Below the pieces are notes generated by a model, which did no database searches, had not been told where the DNA came from, and saw only the letters and a program-made list of their open reading frames with translations. DNA of 32,744 nucleotides from Dunaliella salina. Its lineage: Eukaryota > Chlorophyta > Chlorophyceae > Chlamydomonadales > Dunaliellaceae. The stretch spans positions 239,331 through 272,074 of the forward strand of contig MU069470.1 of NCBI GenBank assembly GCA_002284615.2, given 5' to 3'. Below, piece by piece: positions 19,999-29,292 of the stretch. How positions within the stretch are numbered: the first letter of the stretch is position 1; every line of letters starts with the position of its first letter. Made by a program: the position numbers and the translations under genes.

Positions 19999-20938
19999 TA
20001 CCTTTTATTTTTTTTTCTGTTTGAAATTCGGTGCACCTTACGAATTTTGTTTCTCAATAGTTGATATTTCTGTACGCATTTTTTTTGAAGACTCGTCTAG
20101 TTCCAGGTCTGCGTTTCCGCTCAGCTGCCCTTGTAGGCGGATGTATATACAGCGATGTAACCTTACCTACCAATTAAGGCGCAGTATCTACCTCGCTTTC
20201 CACCACTGAACCTCGACTCCAGGCCTCTCTCTGCACCGGATTTGGTGACGGGGGATTACAGGTGATTTAGGGTCCTTGTGAAACACGGATTGATAGAACA
20301 CTGGATTTCACCCAATCGTAGCCTCGTACAAGGCAAGCCAAAATGGCCAACTCTTTGAAAGCATCTTGCCTTCTTCTCTTGAATTCCAGGATGTTTGCAT
20401 TGTATCTGGTAATAAGATAACCAGCTATAGGGTCAAAGGGCATTACACTTTGTGTCTCAGCAGACGTGTTGATGTCAGCAGGTACAGCTTTAAAAAGTTC
20501 CCCTTTCCTTTTAGCATCAGGCTGACCTAGTTGGCAGATGTAGCACTTGCCATGCCAGAGGAAGCTCTAATGCTTTTTCCGTTCCAGTCTAGACTCTGCC
20601 CTCCTAGGCCAAAGGAAGGTAGTGTGTTGGTCGGGATTGAGGCCCCAATTTTTCGCAGGACATGGCAATGCTGCCTTACCAAGCGTTGTGGTGCTGTCTC
20701 CCTTGAGGATCTGTGCGGAGGTCTGAGGTTCGAATCAAAGAAGGTGCCCTTGCATAGGCAAGATGCCCTTATCTTCCCAAAGCGGAAACACTGTACAAAT
20801 GCCCAGTCTGCAAGAGGGATTCATGGCAGTTTCGAACTAGAAATGCAGGCCTTCATGATGCACACACAAGGAAAGAAGCCCACAGACAGAGGTGTGATTT
20901 TTTTGAATGAGCAGGTGGTTCTGCTCATAGACTCATAA
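19999..20938. other. No gene recognised
   Basis: This stretch separates the truncated element from the 3' end of the - strand gene. Short open frames exist but show no family match or exon-like edges. The part nearest 20938 is probably the 3' untranslated region of that gene. Confidence 0.5.
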
Positions 20939-20939
20939 T

Positions 20940-22703
20940 TCAAATGTCAGGGTCGTTGTCCAAAGCCTCCTCTGAAATGTCTTCAAACTCATCCGAATCC
21001 TCCTTCTTAGTCTCAGTCTTCACGCCTGGCTCTCCCTGCTTACTTCCAGCATGGGGCTGGCCAGAGGCAGTCGGCTCAGGCTTGCTTCCCTTGTCTGGCT
21101 CTTCCTCCTTGGCAACTGCTGCTGCTGCTGCTGCAGCTGGAGGCTTGCTCTCCTTGCCTTGCTCACTCTCTTGGCCCTGCTTAATCCCCTCCTTGGTATC
21201 AGATTTGGACTGTGGACTAGATGCCCTTTGACCAGCTGCTTCAGGAGCTGCTGCTGTCGCTGCTGCTGCAGGCTTACTCTCCTCACCTAGCTCATCCTCT
21301 TTGCCTCCCTTGTTTTCCTTTTTGGCAGCAGCTGCTTCAGAAGCTGCTGCTGCTGCTGCTCCTGCTGGGGGCTTACTCTCCTTGCCTTGCTCATCCTCTT
21401 TGCCTCCCTTACTCTCATCTTTGGCGGCAGATTTGGACCGTGGGCTGGATGCTCTCAGACCAGCTGCTTCAGGAGCTGCTGCTGCTGCTGCTGGAGGCCT
21501 ACTCTCTTTGCCTTGCTCACCCTCTTTGCCCTGCTTACTCTCCTCTTTGGCATCAGATTTGGACTGTGGACTGGATGCCCTCTGACCAGCTGCTTCAGAA
21601 ACTGCTGCTGTTGCTGCTGGGGGCTTGCTCTCCTCGCCTTGCTCACCCTCTTTGCCCTGTCTACTCCCCTCCTTGGCATCAGATTTGGACTGTGGACTGG
21701 CAGCCCTGGGTCCAGCTGCTTCAGAAGCTGCTGCTGTCGCTGCTGGGTGCTTGCTCTCCTCGCCTTGCTCACCCTCTTTGCCCTGTCTACTCCCCTCCTT
21801 GGCATCAGATTTGGACTGTGGACTGGGTGCCCTTGGTCCAGCTGCTTCAGAAGCTGATGCTGTCGCTGCTGGGGGCTTGCTGCCACCCTCTGGATCGCCC
21901 TCCTCCTGGAGTGCTTTGAATGAGGGCATCACAATTGTCGAGCCTGTGTTCTCAAGGCTCGCCATCCCCTGGTCCCCACGGGGTGTGCCTCCAAGTGCAG
22001 ATCCCAAGGTGGAATTTAGCTCCTCGTGATCGTCGTCCTCTGTTGGTTGGTGCTGCACCTTGGGGTCATTCTCAATGGCCAGGTGCATGAAGGACGGGTG
22101 GGGTGCTGAGGGCCGCAGCGGCTGCTGAGCAGGTGGGGCAGCGAATGCGCTGGGGGAGGTTGCTGAGGGCGTGTCCATGGCGAAGGAAGGAATGTTGCCT
22201 GAGGGCGTTTGTGGCCCATTGATTGAGGTGGATGTGGATGGGGAGCGGTGCTCAGGGGGCTTGCCGGGCGCTTGGGCGGCAGCAGCAGCGACTGCTGTAG
22301 CTTCTGCTTGCTGCTCAGTGCCCAACTGCACCCCTGTTGGCGAGGGAGGAACATCAGCTGAAGGGGCAGGGTTGCTGGCCTCGTGCGCAACTTGGATGGG
22401 TGGGGCCCTCGCACGTGCGTGCATCCTGTTCTCCTCAGGTTGTGATGCAGGAGGCTCTGACTGCTGTGGCGGAGACGTGGGGGGTGGTGCATCTGTGTGC
22501 TGCTGTTGCATAGAAGGTAGCAGGTCACTGATGCTGGCTTTGTCTGCGCTGGGTAGGATGATGGGTCCGGTCATAACTTCAGCAGACGCTGTGGCTCCTG
22601 GAATCGACCAAGGTCTTGCCGTTACTTCAGCGGACGCTGTATCTGGGCTTGCCATCACCCCGGCAGACTTAGTGTCTGGCCTTGCTGACATCCCAGCATC
22701 CAC
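20940..22703 (-). CDS. Terminal exon of a - strand gene: Ala/Lys/Glu/Ser repeat C-terminus
   Basis: This exon encodes about 587 residues from VDAGMSARPD after TTGGAACAG to DNDPDI and the stop codon at 20942-20940. Its first 250 residues are Pro/Ser/Ala/Gln-rich and disordered. Then about seven imperfect copies of a roughly 43-residue unit follow, built around SPQSKSDAKE, KEGEQGEESKPPAA and an Ala run ending SEAAG. The tail is acidic (EFEDISEEALDND). No known domain is present. It looks like a disordered nuclear or scaffold tail. The frame stays open upstream to 22898, but splice sites at 22703 and 22775 fit the phases of the other exons better. The repeats suggest ongoing unit gain and loss. 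Confidence 0.75.
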   Translation of the reverse strand: MDAGMSARPDTKSAGVMASPDTASAEVTARPWSIPGATASAEVMTGPIILPSADKASISDLLPSMQQQHTDAPPPTSPPQQSEPPASQPEENRMHARARAPPIQVAHEASNPAPSADVPPSPTGVQLGTEQQAEATAVAAAAAQAPGKPPEHRSPSTSTSINGPQTPSGNIPSFAMDTPSATSPSAFAAPPAQQPLRPSAPHPSFMHLAIENDPKVQHQPTEDDDHEELNSTLGSALGGTPRGDQGMASLENTGSTIVMPSFKALQEEGDPEGGSKPPAATASASEAAGPRAPSPQSKSDAKEGSRQGKEGEQGEESKHPAATAAASEAAGPRAASPQSKSDAKEGSRQGKEGEQGEESKPPAATAAVSEAAGQRASSPQSKSDAKEESKQGKEGEQGKESRPPAAAAAAPEAAGLRASSPRSKSAAKDESKGGKEDEQGKESKPPAGAAAAAASEAAAAKKENKGGKEDELGEESKPAAAATAAAPEAAGQRASSPQSKSDTKEGIKQGQESEQGKESKPPAAAAAAAVAKEEEPDKGSKPEPTASGQPHAGSKQGEPGVKTETKKEDSDEFEDISEEALDNDPDI

Positions 22704-22774
22704 CTGTTCCAAACAGACACATATGCTCACAGTGAACCAGTAGCGTGTTGATTCCCTATCTGTAAGCCACTCAC

Positions 22775-22899
22775 ATTGTATATTCTCTGCCAAAAAGCTT
22801 GTATGTACAGCATGTTCAAATGGAATGAATTGGACATCCTTTTCTTCCAGCTTTTCAAAGTGGCCAAGCACCTGCTTGATGTGCAAAGTGCAGGCCATT
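22775..22899 (-). CDS. - strand gene exon (probable)
   Basis: Between GGCGCAG and GTGAGT lie 125 bases whose phase (2 nt, then 41 codons) fits both neighbours, giving WPALCTSSRC...QRIYN. A second frame of the same bases (MACTLHIKQVLGHF...) is also open and reads on through the 71-base intron into the terminal exon. Either frame could be used. The phase argument favours the first. Confidence 0.45.
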
Positions 22900-22979
22900 C
22901 TGCGCCGGAAATTAGAGAAACACAGTTGTGCCCAACACCGTGCCAGAGGCGCCCGTCAATTTTGGCCTGTGCAGAATAC

Positions 22980-23037
22980 CTGATGCACTCTGAGCAGCCA
23001 TATTGCTACCACGCCCAGCATTCCCTTGTTGGGGCCC
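22980..23037 (-). CDS. - strand gene exon (GPQQGNAGRG...)
   Basis: This short exon of 19 codons plus 1 nt lies between ATCGCCAG and GTATTC and encodes a Gly/Gln/Ala/Ser-rich linker. The phase matches the exons at 23124-23264 and 22775-22899. Confidence 0.5.
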
Positions 23038-23123
23038 CTGGCGATTCACAGCAGGTATTGGAGGGCTCCCCACAGCATGTAGCACTGAGCGTAAAGCACA
23101 GCACAGGAGGAAAGGCACCTCAC

Positions 23124-23264
23124 CTTTTGCTTGGGCCGTTTGTTTGGCGGGCCGTACGCCCTGAGGAGATGCTCCCGCGCCAGTGCTTGTGCAGGCACAC
23201 GCGACGCCTGCACGCCGGAATCTCTGGTCTCAAGCTGCTCAGCAGGCGATGAACGGGGTGGCTT
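23124..23264 (-). CDS. - strand gene exon with basic nuclear-localisation-like end
   Basis: This 47-codon exon runs from KPPRSSPAEQLETRD to YGPPNKRPKQK, between TTTGCAG and GTGAGG, in phase 0 at both ends. NKRPKQK resembles a monopartite nuclear localisation signal. The segment REHLLRAYG is probably helical. Confidence 0.65.
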
Positions 23265-23799
23265 CTGCAAACAGAGGTGGATATACAGTGATGCGCTTGA
23301 GTTAGCATCAGCACAATTGCCCCTGCTGGCACTTTTCCTGTGCACAACATATGCAAATTGTTGCCAGGAAGGAGCCTACGCCAGGACTCTTTTCCCTCTC
23401 TTTCAAAATCAAGAATTTATTACTGTGAGGAAAGCTCCTCCTCCTCCTTGATAAAAAAGTGCCATTTTATTACACTCCCCGCAAGCAAAGCCAAAGGCAG
23501 GGTAAGGTGATAACTTACTCTATGCTTTTAATACTTCATTGCAAGCTGAACGAAGTTTGTCATCATCTCATATGCATTGCATGCAGACCAGTGTATCAAG
23601 CAAAGCAGTTCCAACATCCATGCACCTCCAATTGTTCAAGTTCTGAACAGGGTTGGGTCATTCTTGATTTGCAAATTTCATTATCCGCTGAAATGGCCTT
23701 GAACTTGTGAACAGCACAACCTGCTGTTTGGAGTGTGCAGTAAAATTCGCTGGTGTAGATCGAGAGGGTCTCAGCACCTTTTGGGAGAGGACCTGTTTT

Positions 23800-23890
23800 T
23801 GCCTGTGCGGATAGGACTCGAACTGGGGACCTGCGGGTCACCCTGTGCACTCTGAATGCATCACATGACCCAGTGGTCAAGTGCAACACC
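23800..23890 (-). repeat. tRNA-like sequence, possible SINE head
   Basis: On the minus strand GGTCCCCAGTTCGAGTCCTA carries a near-perfect RNA polymerase III B box (GTTCGAGTCC) in a T-arm-like setting. It is preceded by a 50-60 base stretch with an anticodon-arm-like GGGTGACCC. No matching 5' acceptor strand was found, so it is not an intact tRNA. It lies in an intron of the - strand gene. Confidence 0.45.
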
Positions 23891-24189
23891 CATTGACCTT
23901 CACTGCCAAAATTGTGTGCCCCATGGTCCCCAATTCCAATCCTGGTTGGTGCAGAAAAAAAGTCCCTACAACCCAAGACCTTCCACCTGGGCACATCGCC
24001 CATTTTTTTACGGGCCTTGACTTTCAAAATCCCTGATTTTATCACGATTGTAAGAGTATGATGACCAAAAAAGGCATGGCCCAAGCGCATTTTAGTGGGG
24101 CTGATTGGCTTGTTGTTTGCCCGCAGGGAAGGGTTGCTTGAAAGCAAGTATGCATGCATGACACCACCAAGGTGCACACAAATGTCAAG

Positions 24190-24540
24190 TGCGCGCCCAA
24201 GTCTGTGCAGCATGACGGCTTCAAAATTGCACAAAGCAAGCATGCTCATGTGAGGAGTAGCACAAGAAATATGGACCGTAATGCATACAGAAAGGATCCT
24301 AGTGAGGACCTAGGGTTTCTTACTTCAAAAGTCACGCCCACCTTGAGTGTGTCGTGTGTTGCCTTGACGGCTTCAGCTTTGCCAAAAGAATGCGCTCTCG
24401 TATGAGGAGCAGCATGGGAAATTTGGAACATAATGCATGCAGAAAGGATACTGTTGAGGAACTCAGGGTTTCCTCAAAAGTCATGTTCAACTTGAGTGTG
24501 TTGTGTGTCGACATTGTTTTGCAGAGGCAAGCACGCAAGC
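24190..24540 (+). repeat. Two-copy tandem repeat (about 155 bp) with partial third copy
   Basis: The unit runs from TGAGGAGYAGCAYRRGAAAT through AATGCATRCAGAAAGGAT and CTTGAGTGTGT to a GACGGCTTCA-like end. It occurs at about 24250-24390 and 24400-24530, with a partial end copy at about 24208-24235. It lies in an intron of the - strand gene. Confidence 0.8.
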
Positions 24541-24756
24541 CTCCCAGCCTTCGGCCGCACACCTCTGCTAACCTGCCCTTGGTTCAACTTGAGAGGTTAA
24601 TGATGATCGGGTCAATAATGATCTTTGTCTCAGATCAGTTCAATGATGAAATGTGAGCAAGAAGATCCTTTCACTCCCTTTCTCAATGCGTGTGGCCCCT
24701 GGCCAGCTACTTTTCATTTCTTTTCTTTTCCTTTCTTTTCTTTTGTATCCACTCAC

Positions 24757-24872
24757 CATGGCTGAACCACCGGCATTGCTGAGTAACCTGGCAGGCAACT
24801 GCGGCCCAATCGGACTGAACGCTTGTTTGCGCAGACTGCCCTTATTGGGGCTTAGAGCAGCTGCCTTGGTAT
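24757..24872 (-). CDS. - strand gene exon (TKAAALSPNK...)
   Basis: This exon of 2 nt plus 38 codons lies between TCGTTGCAG and GTGAGT and encodes TKAAALSPNKGSLRKQAF, then SPIGPQLPARLLSNAGGSAM. With the single G left by the exon at 25353-25590 the split codon becomes Asp. Both edges carry good splice consensus. It looks like a disordered, basic segment. Confidence 0.7.
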
Positions 24873-25352
24873 CTGCAACGAGGTCAAGCAGACCATTGCA
24901 GGAGGATGAGCATAGCGTGTGCTCAGTGCAGCCAGTACCCTGTGTTCCTCATGCCTGCAGGATGCATCAAAAGGACAGAGCTATCTGCACGTGTCACATT
25001 CAGAACAACAAGGAGCCTGCTAATGACACCATGCAAGACACGGAGCCACTTTAGCTCTCGGGAGCTGCAATTCTACCCTCTGACAGCCACAGCAAGGGCA
25101 ATCAAGACAAAGTCTCTGCAGCACTGCAGCACAGCGGCACAGTGCATTGCAAGCACAATGAGACCTCTGTAGGCCAGCGAGCTGCCTTTGCAGGCAAAAA
25201 TCAGAGTAGATACAGGCACCTTATGGAATACGAAGGCAAGTGTTGCCATTTGGCCGATTTGGCAAACGATACATAACACCCTATGTCGTACAACCTATCA
25301 AAAAGGCGCGGGCAATGTACATGATGAAGCCACTAAGGGATAAAGCACCCAC

Positions 25353-25590
25353 CACGAGGGAGTGCCTCTGCAGCTGCGCCAGCTGAGAGCTCCAGCACCT
25401 GATGCGCATGCTCCTCCGCAGCATGCAGCATTGCTCCGAGTGTGCCCCCTCCCAATCCGCTTGCACCACATTGGAGCAGACACTGCCCAGCTGCTGCTGA
25501 GCTGAGGTCACGCCCAGAGGCCAGCACCAGCAAGCAATGGAACACCTGGAAGAACAGGTTGGACACACTGTCAACGCTCGAGATTGTGAG
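25353..25590 (-). CDS. - strand gene exon, helical segment
   Basis: This exon of 79 codons plus 1 nt runs from LTISSVDSVSNLFFQ (after TTCTTGCAG) through VFHCLLVLASGRDLSSAAAG to AAAEALPR, before GTGGGT. The pattern of long amphipathic helices could be HEAT- or ARM-like, but no family was recognised. An alternative start is at 25545 after TTCTTCCAG. Directly upstream (25600-25770) another frame reads NVPMMGPWKTYGVV and onward to NAENLRASDSF, which may be a further exon whose edges I could not settle. Confidence 0.6.
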
Positions 25591-25772
25591 CTGCAAGAAC
25601 ATTGAAAACTGAAGCCTGCGCTTTTAGACAGGCAAAGCTGTCAGAAGCGCGCAAATTCTCAGCATTCTTGGCAATATCTTGGCATGCAGCGTGAGGAACC
25701 ACACCGTATGTTTTCCAAGGGCCCATCATTGGCACATTGGTGTGCATGCTTGTTTTCCCTTGAGGGCTTTCC

Positions 25773-26600
25773 GCAGCTGCTCAAAACCAGGCTCTCAAAC
25801 CTGCAGTCATCATAACTGCCTGCACCCTGTTTTGATGCTGCCTCGCAAAGCAATCAGTACACCACCTTCGGGGACTGGAAGGGATGACGGTTTTCCCCCA
25901 GCTGCTCAGAACCAGGCTCTCAAACCTGCAGTCACCGCCTGCACCTAGTTTTCATGCTGCCTCATAAAGCAATCAGCATACCACCTTCAGGAGCTGGAAA
26001 GGACGTGTTTTTTTTCCCAGCTGTTCAAAACCTGGCTCTCAAACTTGCAGTCGTCACCACCGCCTGCACCTACTTGTCATGCTGCCTCACAAAGCAATCA
26101 GCATACCACCTTAAGGAGCTGAAAAGGACGCAGTTATTTTCCCCCAGCTGCTTAGAACCAGGCTCTCGAACCTGCAGTCATCATCACCGCCTGCACCTAC
26201 TTTTCATGCTGCCTCACAAAGCAATCAGCACACCACCTTGCGGAGCTGGAAATAATGCAGTTTTTTCCCCAGCTGCTTAGAACCAGGCTCTCGAACCTGC
26301 AGTCATCATCACCGCCTGCACCTACTTTTCATGCAGCCTCACAAAGCAATCAGCATACCTTCTTAAGGGGCTGGAAAGGACGTGGTCCTTTTCCCAGCTG
26401 TTCAAAACCTGGCTCCCAAACTTGCAGTCGTCACCGCCTGCACCTACTTTTCATGCTGCCTCACAAAGCAACCAGCACACCACCTTGCGGAGCTGGAAAG
26501 GATGAGTTTTTTTTCCCAGCTGCTCAGAGCCTGGCACTCAAACCTGCAGTCATCATCACTGTGTGCACCTAGTCTTCATGCTGCTTAGCAAGGCAATCAG
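25773..26600 (-). repeat. Tandem array (about 122-bp unit) touching a probable exon edge
   Basis: About seven imperfect units repeat. On the plus strand each reads CTGCCTCRCAAAGCAATCAG, CCAGCTGCTCAGAACCAGG, CTCTCRAACCTGCAGTC and CCGCCTGCACCTACTTTTCATG. On the gene's strand every unit contains CTGCAGGTTYGAGAGCCTGGTTYTGAGCAGCTG. That sequence also abuts the probable exon at 25600-25770, so the unit seems to include an acceptor-plus-exon-start. Confidence 0.85.
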
Positions 26601-26608
26601 CACGCCAC

Positions 26609-26708
26609 CTTGAGGAGCTGGGAGGCATGTTGGTCGAGCAGGTGACCAAAGACTGGCGCCTCATCATGCAAGTGCACAGCTGCTGGGGACGGAAGGCAGA
26701 GCGGGCAC
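26609..26708 (-). CDS. - strand gene exon with C2H2-like zinc finger
   Basis: This exon of 1 nt plus 33 codons, between TTCTTGCAG and GTGGCG, encodes CPLCLPSPAAVHLHDEAPVF followed by GHLLDQHASQLLK. C-x2-C...F-x-H-x4-H fits a C2H2 zinc finger, consistent with the fingers at 30709-31045 and 31599-31735. The first base completes an Arg codon with the exon at 27780-27850. Its acceptor and start are copied twice upstream (26750-26900). Confidence 0.75.
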
Positions 26709-26749
26709 CTGCAAGAATAAAGAGGCAAAAGCGAGTAAAAGAAACAGCG

Positions 26750-26900
26750 CTTTGTTGTGCAAGTGCGCAGCAGCTGGGGATGGATGGCAGAGCGGGCACC
26801 TGCAGGAATGAAGAAACAAAAGCAAATAAAGAAGCAAAAGCCTCGTCATGTAAGTGCACAGCAGCTGGGGGGCTAAGCGGGCACCTGCAAGGGTAATAAG
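26750..26900 (-). repeat. Two copies of the acceptor and start of the exon at 26609-26708
   Basis: On the minus strand CCTGCAG/GTGCCCGCTCTGCC...CAGCTGCTGCGCACTTGCA (about 26757-26806) and CTTGCAG/GTGCCCGCTTAGCC...CAGCTGCTGTGCACTTACA (about 26851-26893) repeat the real junction. Each keeps the acceptor AG and a pyrimidine-rich lead. Translated like the exon they give CPLC(H)PSPAAAHLHN and CPLSPPAAVHLHDEA before diverging. Confidence 0.87.
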
Positions 26901-26984
26901 AAGGCGGCAAACCTAAACACAGACGATCATCGACCACCTGATTCTCAGAATAGATCAGAACAATGATAACAGAGCAACAAGTCT

Positions 26985-27720
26985 CACCATGTGCATGCGA
27001 TCCAGGGGCATGCTGTGGGAAGGCACGCAGCGTATGCCTGTGTGCATGTAATCATGGAGCATGTTGTGACAGGGCATGTTAGGTATGCCTGTGTGCATGT
27101 ACCGTACAGAATTGTGACCAGTACGCACCCTTTTTCTTTTTTCGAATTGAGTAAATCCATTGCGCACCCCCCATTACGCATCCAAACTTTCCGGAAAACC
27201 CCAAAAATTCACCTAGTTCACACCTCAAAACCAATTTTTGTGCATTACGCAGAGCCTGAAAAAAGATAAATATTGCGTAATGGTCAACATGCTGTACTGG
27301 TAATCTAGGGGCATGGTGGGACAGGGCATGTAAGGTATGCCTGTGTGCATGTAATCTGTGGGCATGTTGTGACAGGGCATGGAAGGTATGCCTGTGTGCA
27401 TGTAATCTATGGGCATGGTGGGACAGGGTATTTGAGGTATGCCCATGTGCATGCACTGAAGGGGCATGTTGTGGCAGGGTATCTTTAAAGGTTTGCCTGC
27501 GTGCATGTACTACAGGGGCATGCTGTGGCAAGGTATGTGAGGTATATCAACCTGAAAGGTGTGCCTGTGTGCATGTAATCTAGGGGCAAATTGTGGCAGG
27601 GTATGTAAGGCATACCTGTGTGCATGCACTAAAGGAGCATGTAGTGGCAGGGTACCTCAAAAGGTATGCCCGTGTGCATGCAGTACAGTGTGCACGCACA
27701 CTGTGGCAGGGGATGCACAA
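26985..27720 (+). repeat. Tandem array (about 57-bp unit)
   Basis: About eleven imperfect units of GGGCATGTTGTGACAGGGCA, TGTAAGGTATGCC and TGTGTGCATGTAATCTA repeat from 26990 to 27720. A separate 170-bp element (27116-27285) interrupts the array. No exon relation was detected. Confidence 0.88.
27116..27285. mobile_element. Possible MITE inserted in the 57-bp array
   Basis: This AT-rich 170-bp block breaks the tandem array. It starts GACCAGTACGCA and ends TGCGTAATGGTC, an imperfect inverted repeat. Further TTACGCA or TTGCGYA motifs lie near both ends (27146-27180 and 27244-27280), as in elements with subterminal repeats. No clear target duplication was seen. Confidence 0.5.
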
Positions 27721-27779
27721 TCAGGGTACTGACCCATTGGATTGCTTCCTGAGAGCAAGCACACCTACTTTTCACTCAC

Positions 27780-27850
27780 CTCTCCTTCTCCGGATGCCCA
27801 CGACAGGCAGCAGCAAGATTCACAAGCCCTTTTGATAGGGCGGCCACCAC
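27780..27850 (-). CDS. - strand gene exon (VVAALSKGLVNLAAACRG...)
   Basis: This exon of 23 codons plus 2 nt lies between GTTGCAG and GTGAGT and encodes VVAALSKGLVNLAAACRGHP then EKE. It is probably an alpha helix. It is phase 0 upstream, and the trailing AG pairs with the G that opens the exon at 26609-26708. Confidence 0.65.
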
Positions 27851-28417
27851 CTGCAACATGCCAAGGGACGGCAAGACGGTGGTTGTCAAATCCAGCTTTC
27901 AAAATGGCTACCTCTGGCTTAGGTCAGGGGTAGGGTTGGCACAAACAACAACAAATTGTTTCCTTATCTGTTTAGCTCCTTTCCTTTTGTGAAAAGGCTA
28001 GCAGTCAGTTGTTTCGACTGGAGGCCTTCTTTGCTGTAACCTGTAACCTGTAGGTTGGCAGAGCTTCGGGCTTTGCTGCCACCACTTGAGTCATGCACAG
28101 GGACGGCATCTAGTGGGAGCATGTCACTTTGTACTTCTCAGCTGGTTGCTTGAGCGCGAAGGCATTTGCGGTTGAATGGCGCCAGAAGCAGCGTCACCCC
28201 AGATTTTTGGCCACATGACAACACTCTGCAGCAACATTGGCAGGCACCATGGCAATCGATCCGCAGCAGAAACAGTGAGAGCACCACCAACGTCGTGTCA
28301 CGGAGCCGTGCTTTGATGCGGAAGCAACAAGAAACAGTGTTGCAAGCAAGCGTCGTGCAAGTGTCGTGGACGCCGTGCAAGGATTGCCGCTATGCAAGTA
28401 TTGTTTTGAATGCATGG

Positions 28418-28582
28418 CACGGCGGCCTACCAGCACCACACGGCATGGTGGCTCACCATCACGACACGACACGGCGGCTCACCATCACCACACGGCACGG
28501 TGGCTCATCATCACAACTCGTCACGGCGGCTCACCATCACGACGCAGCTCGGCCGCTGCACCATCACGGCACGGCACAATGC
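28418..28582 (+). repeat. Short tandem repeat (about 26-bp unit)
   Basis: About six imperfect units of CACGGYGGCTCACCATCACGACA repeat. They lie in the intron just downstream of the exon at 28618-28939 (- strand) and do not resemble that exon's end. Confidence 0.85.
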
Positions 28583-28617
28583 GAGTGTTACCTTAAATAC
28601 ACAATACGGCCACTCAC

Positions 28618-28939
28618 CAAGGCCAAGGGCGCATGCTGCGCGTGCACATGCTGCACCAAATCCTTGGCATGGGTATGCAACTCCTGGTGGCCCTGCAGCT
28701 CCCCATATGGTCCTCCCCGCAGCTGTTCTGAGCCCCCCGATCTGTAACTGCCTCGCTCACTGTGGTGGTGCATCAAATGCCTCTGTGCGGTGGGCCTGCT
28801 CTGACTTTGCGGCACGGCTGTGCGTGGTCTGCGCCCTGGTGGAGCCGCCATGGAGCGCACTGGGCACACAAGCATGCCCGTCCTGCTCTCTGTGCGTGCT
28901 GTGCATGCAAATTGGTGCGCAGCGAGCAGGAGCTCGGCA
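28618..28939 (-). CDS. - strand gene exon (107 codons)
   Basis: After ACCCTGCAG one base and 107 codons stay open to GTGAGT. The exon starts AELLLAAHQFACTARTE, passes a basic Pro/Arg/Ser/Gln stretch and a His run, and ends with a helical GELQGHQELHTHAKDLVQHV and APLAL. No family was recognised. The end phase matches the exon at 27780-27850. The upstream phase does not match 30474-30597, so at least one exon between them is missing from this annotation. Its acceptor region has been copied upstream twice, once inverted. Confidence 0.6.
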
Positions 28940-29283
28940 CTGCAGGGTACGGTGAGGACAGGGCAGTTGTGGAATGTTTCACACTAGCAGTGATAGAAAA
29001 ACAGTCTTGTCATCATTCTTTACCAGTGCATGCACACTGGTGCGCAGCGAGCAGGAGCCCTGCACTGCAGGGTACGGTGAGGACAGGGCAGTTGTGGAGT
29101 AGTTCACACTAGCAGTGGTAGAAAAACAATTTTGTCATAAGTGGCTGTGGTTGCAGGTTAAAGAATGATGACAAGATTGTTTTTCTGCCACTGCTAGTGT
29201 GAACTATTCCACACCTCCCCTGTCCTCACTCCACCCTGCAGTGCAGGGCTCCTGCTTGCTGCGCACCAGTTTGCATGCACCGT
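28908..29283. repeat. Direct and inverted copies of an acceptor-plus-exon-start; hairpin-forming
   Basis: The exon start at 28939 plus about 80 bases of upstream intron (28908-29022) is repeated directly at 29027-29136. It occurs again in inverted orientation at 29165-29283, from GACAAGATTGTTTTTCTGCC to CACCAGTTTGCATGCACC. The direct and inverted copies, about 110 bases each with roughly 85-90 percent identity by eye, are separated by under 30 bases and would form a long hairpin. An 11-base GTTAAAGAATG occurs at both sides of the inverted copy (29157-29167 and 29282-29292). Confidence 0.88.
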
Positions 29284-29292
29284 TAAAGAATG

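Noticed and set aside
21221..21919. Long + strand frames opposite the repeat-coding exon
   Set aside because: They are Leu/Ala/Ser mirror translations of the GCA/GCT-rich repeats on the other strand.
23596..24249. A 217-codon - strand open frame
   Set aside because: It runs through the tRNA-like sequence and a tandem repeat and resembles no protein family, so it is probably open by chance.
28166..28955. Two overlapping + strand frames of about 190 codons
   Set aside because: They are antisense to the 28618-28939 exon and the 26-bp repeat; His-Thr-rich content comes from the repeat.
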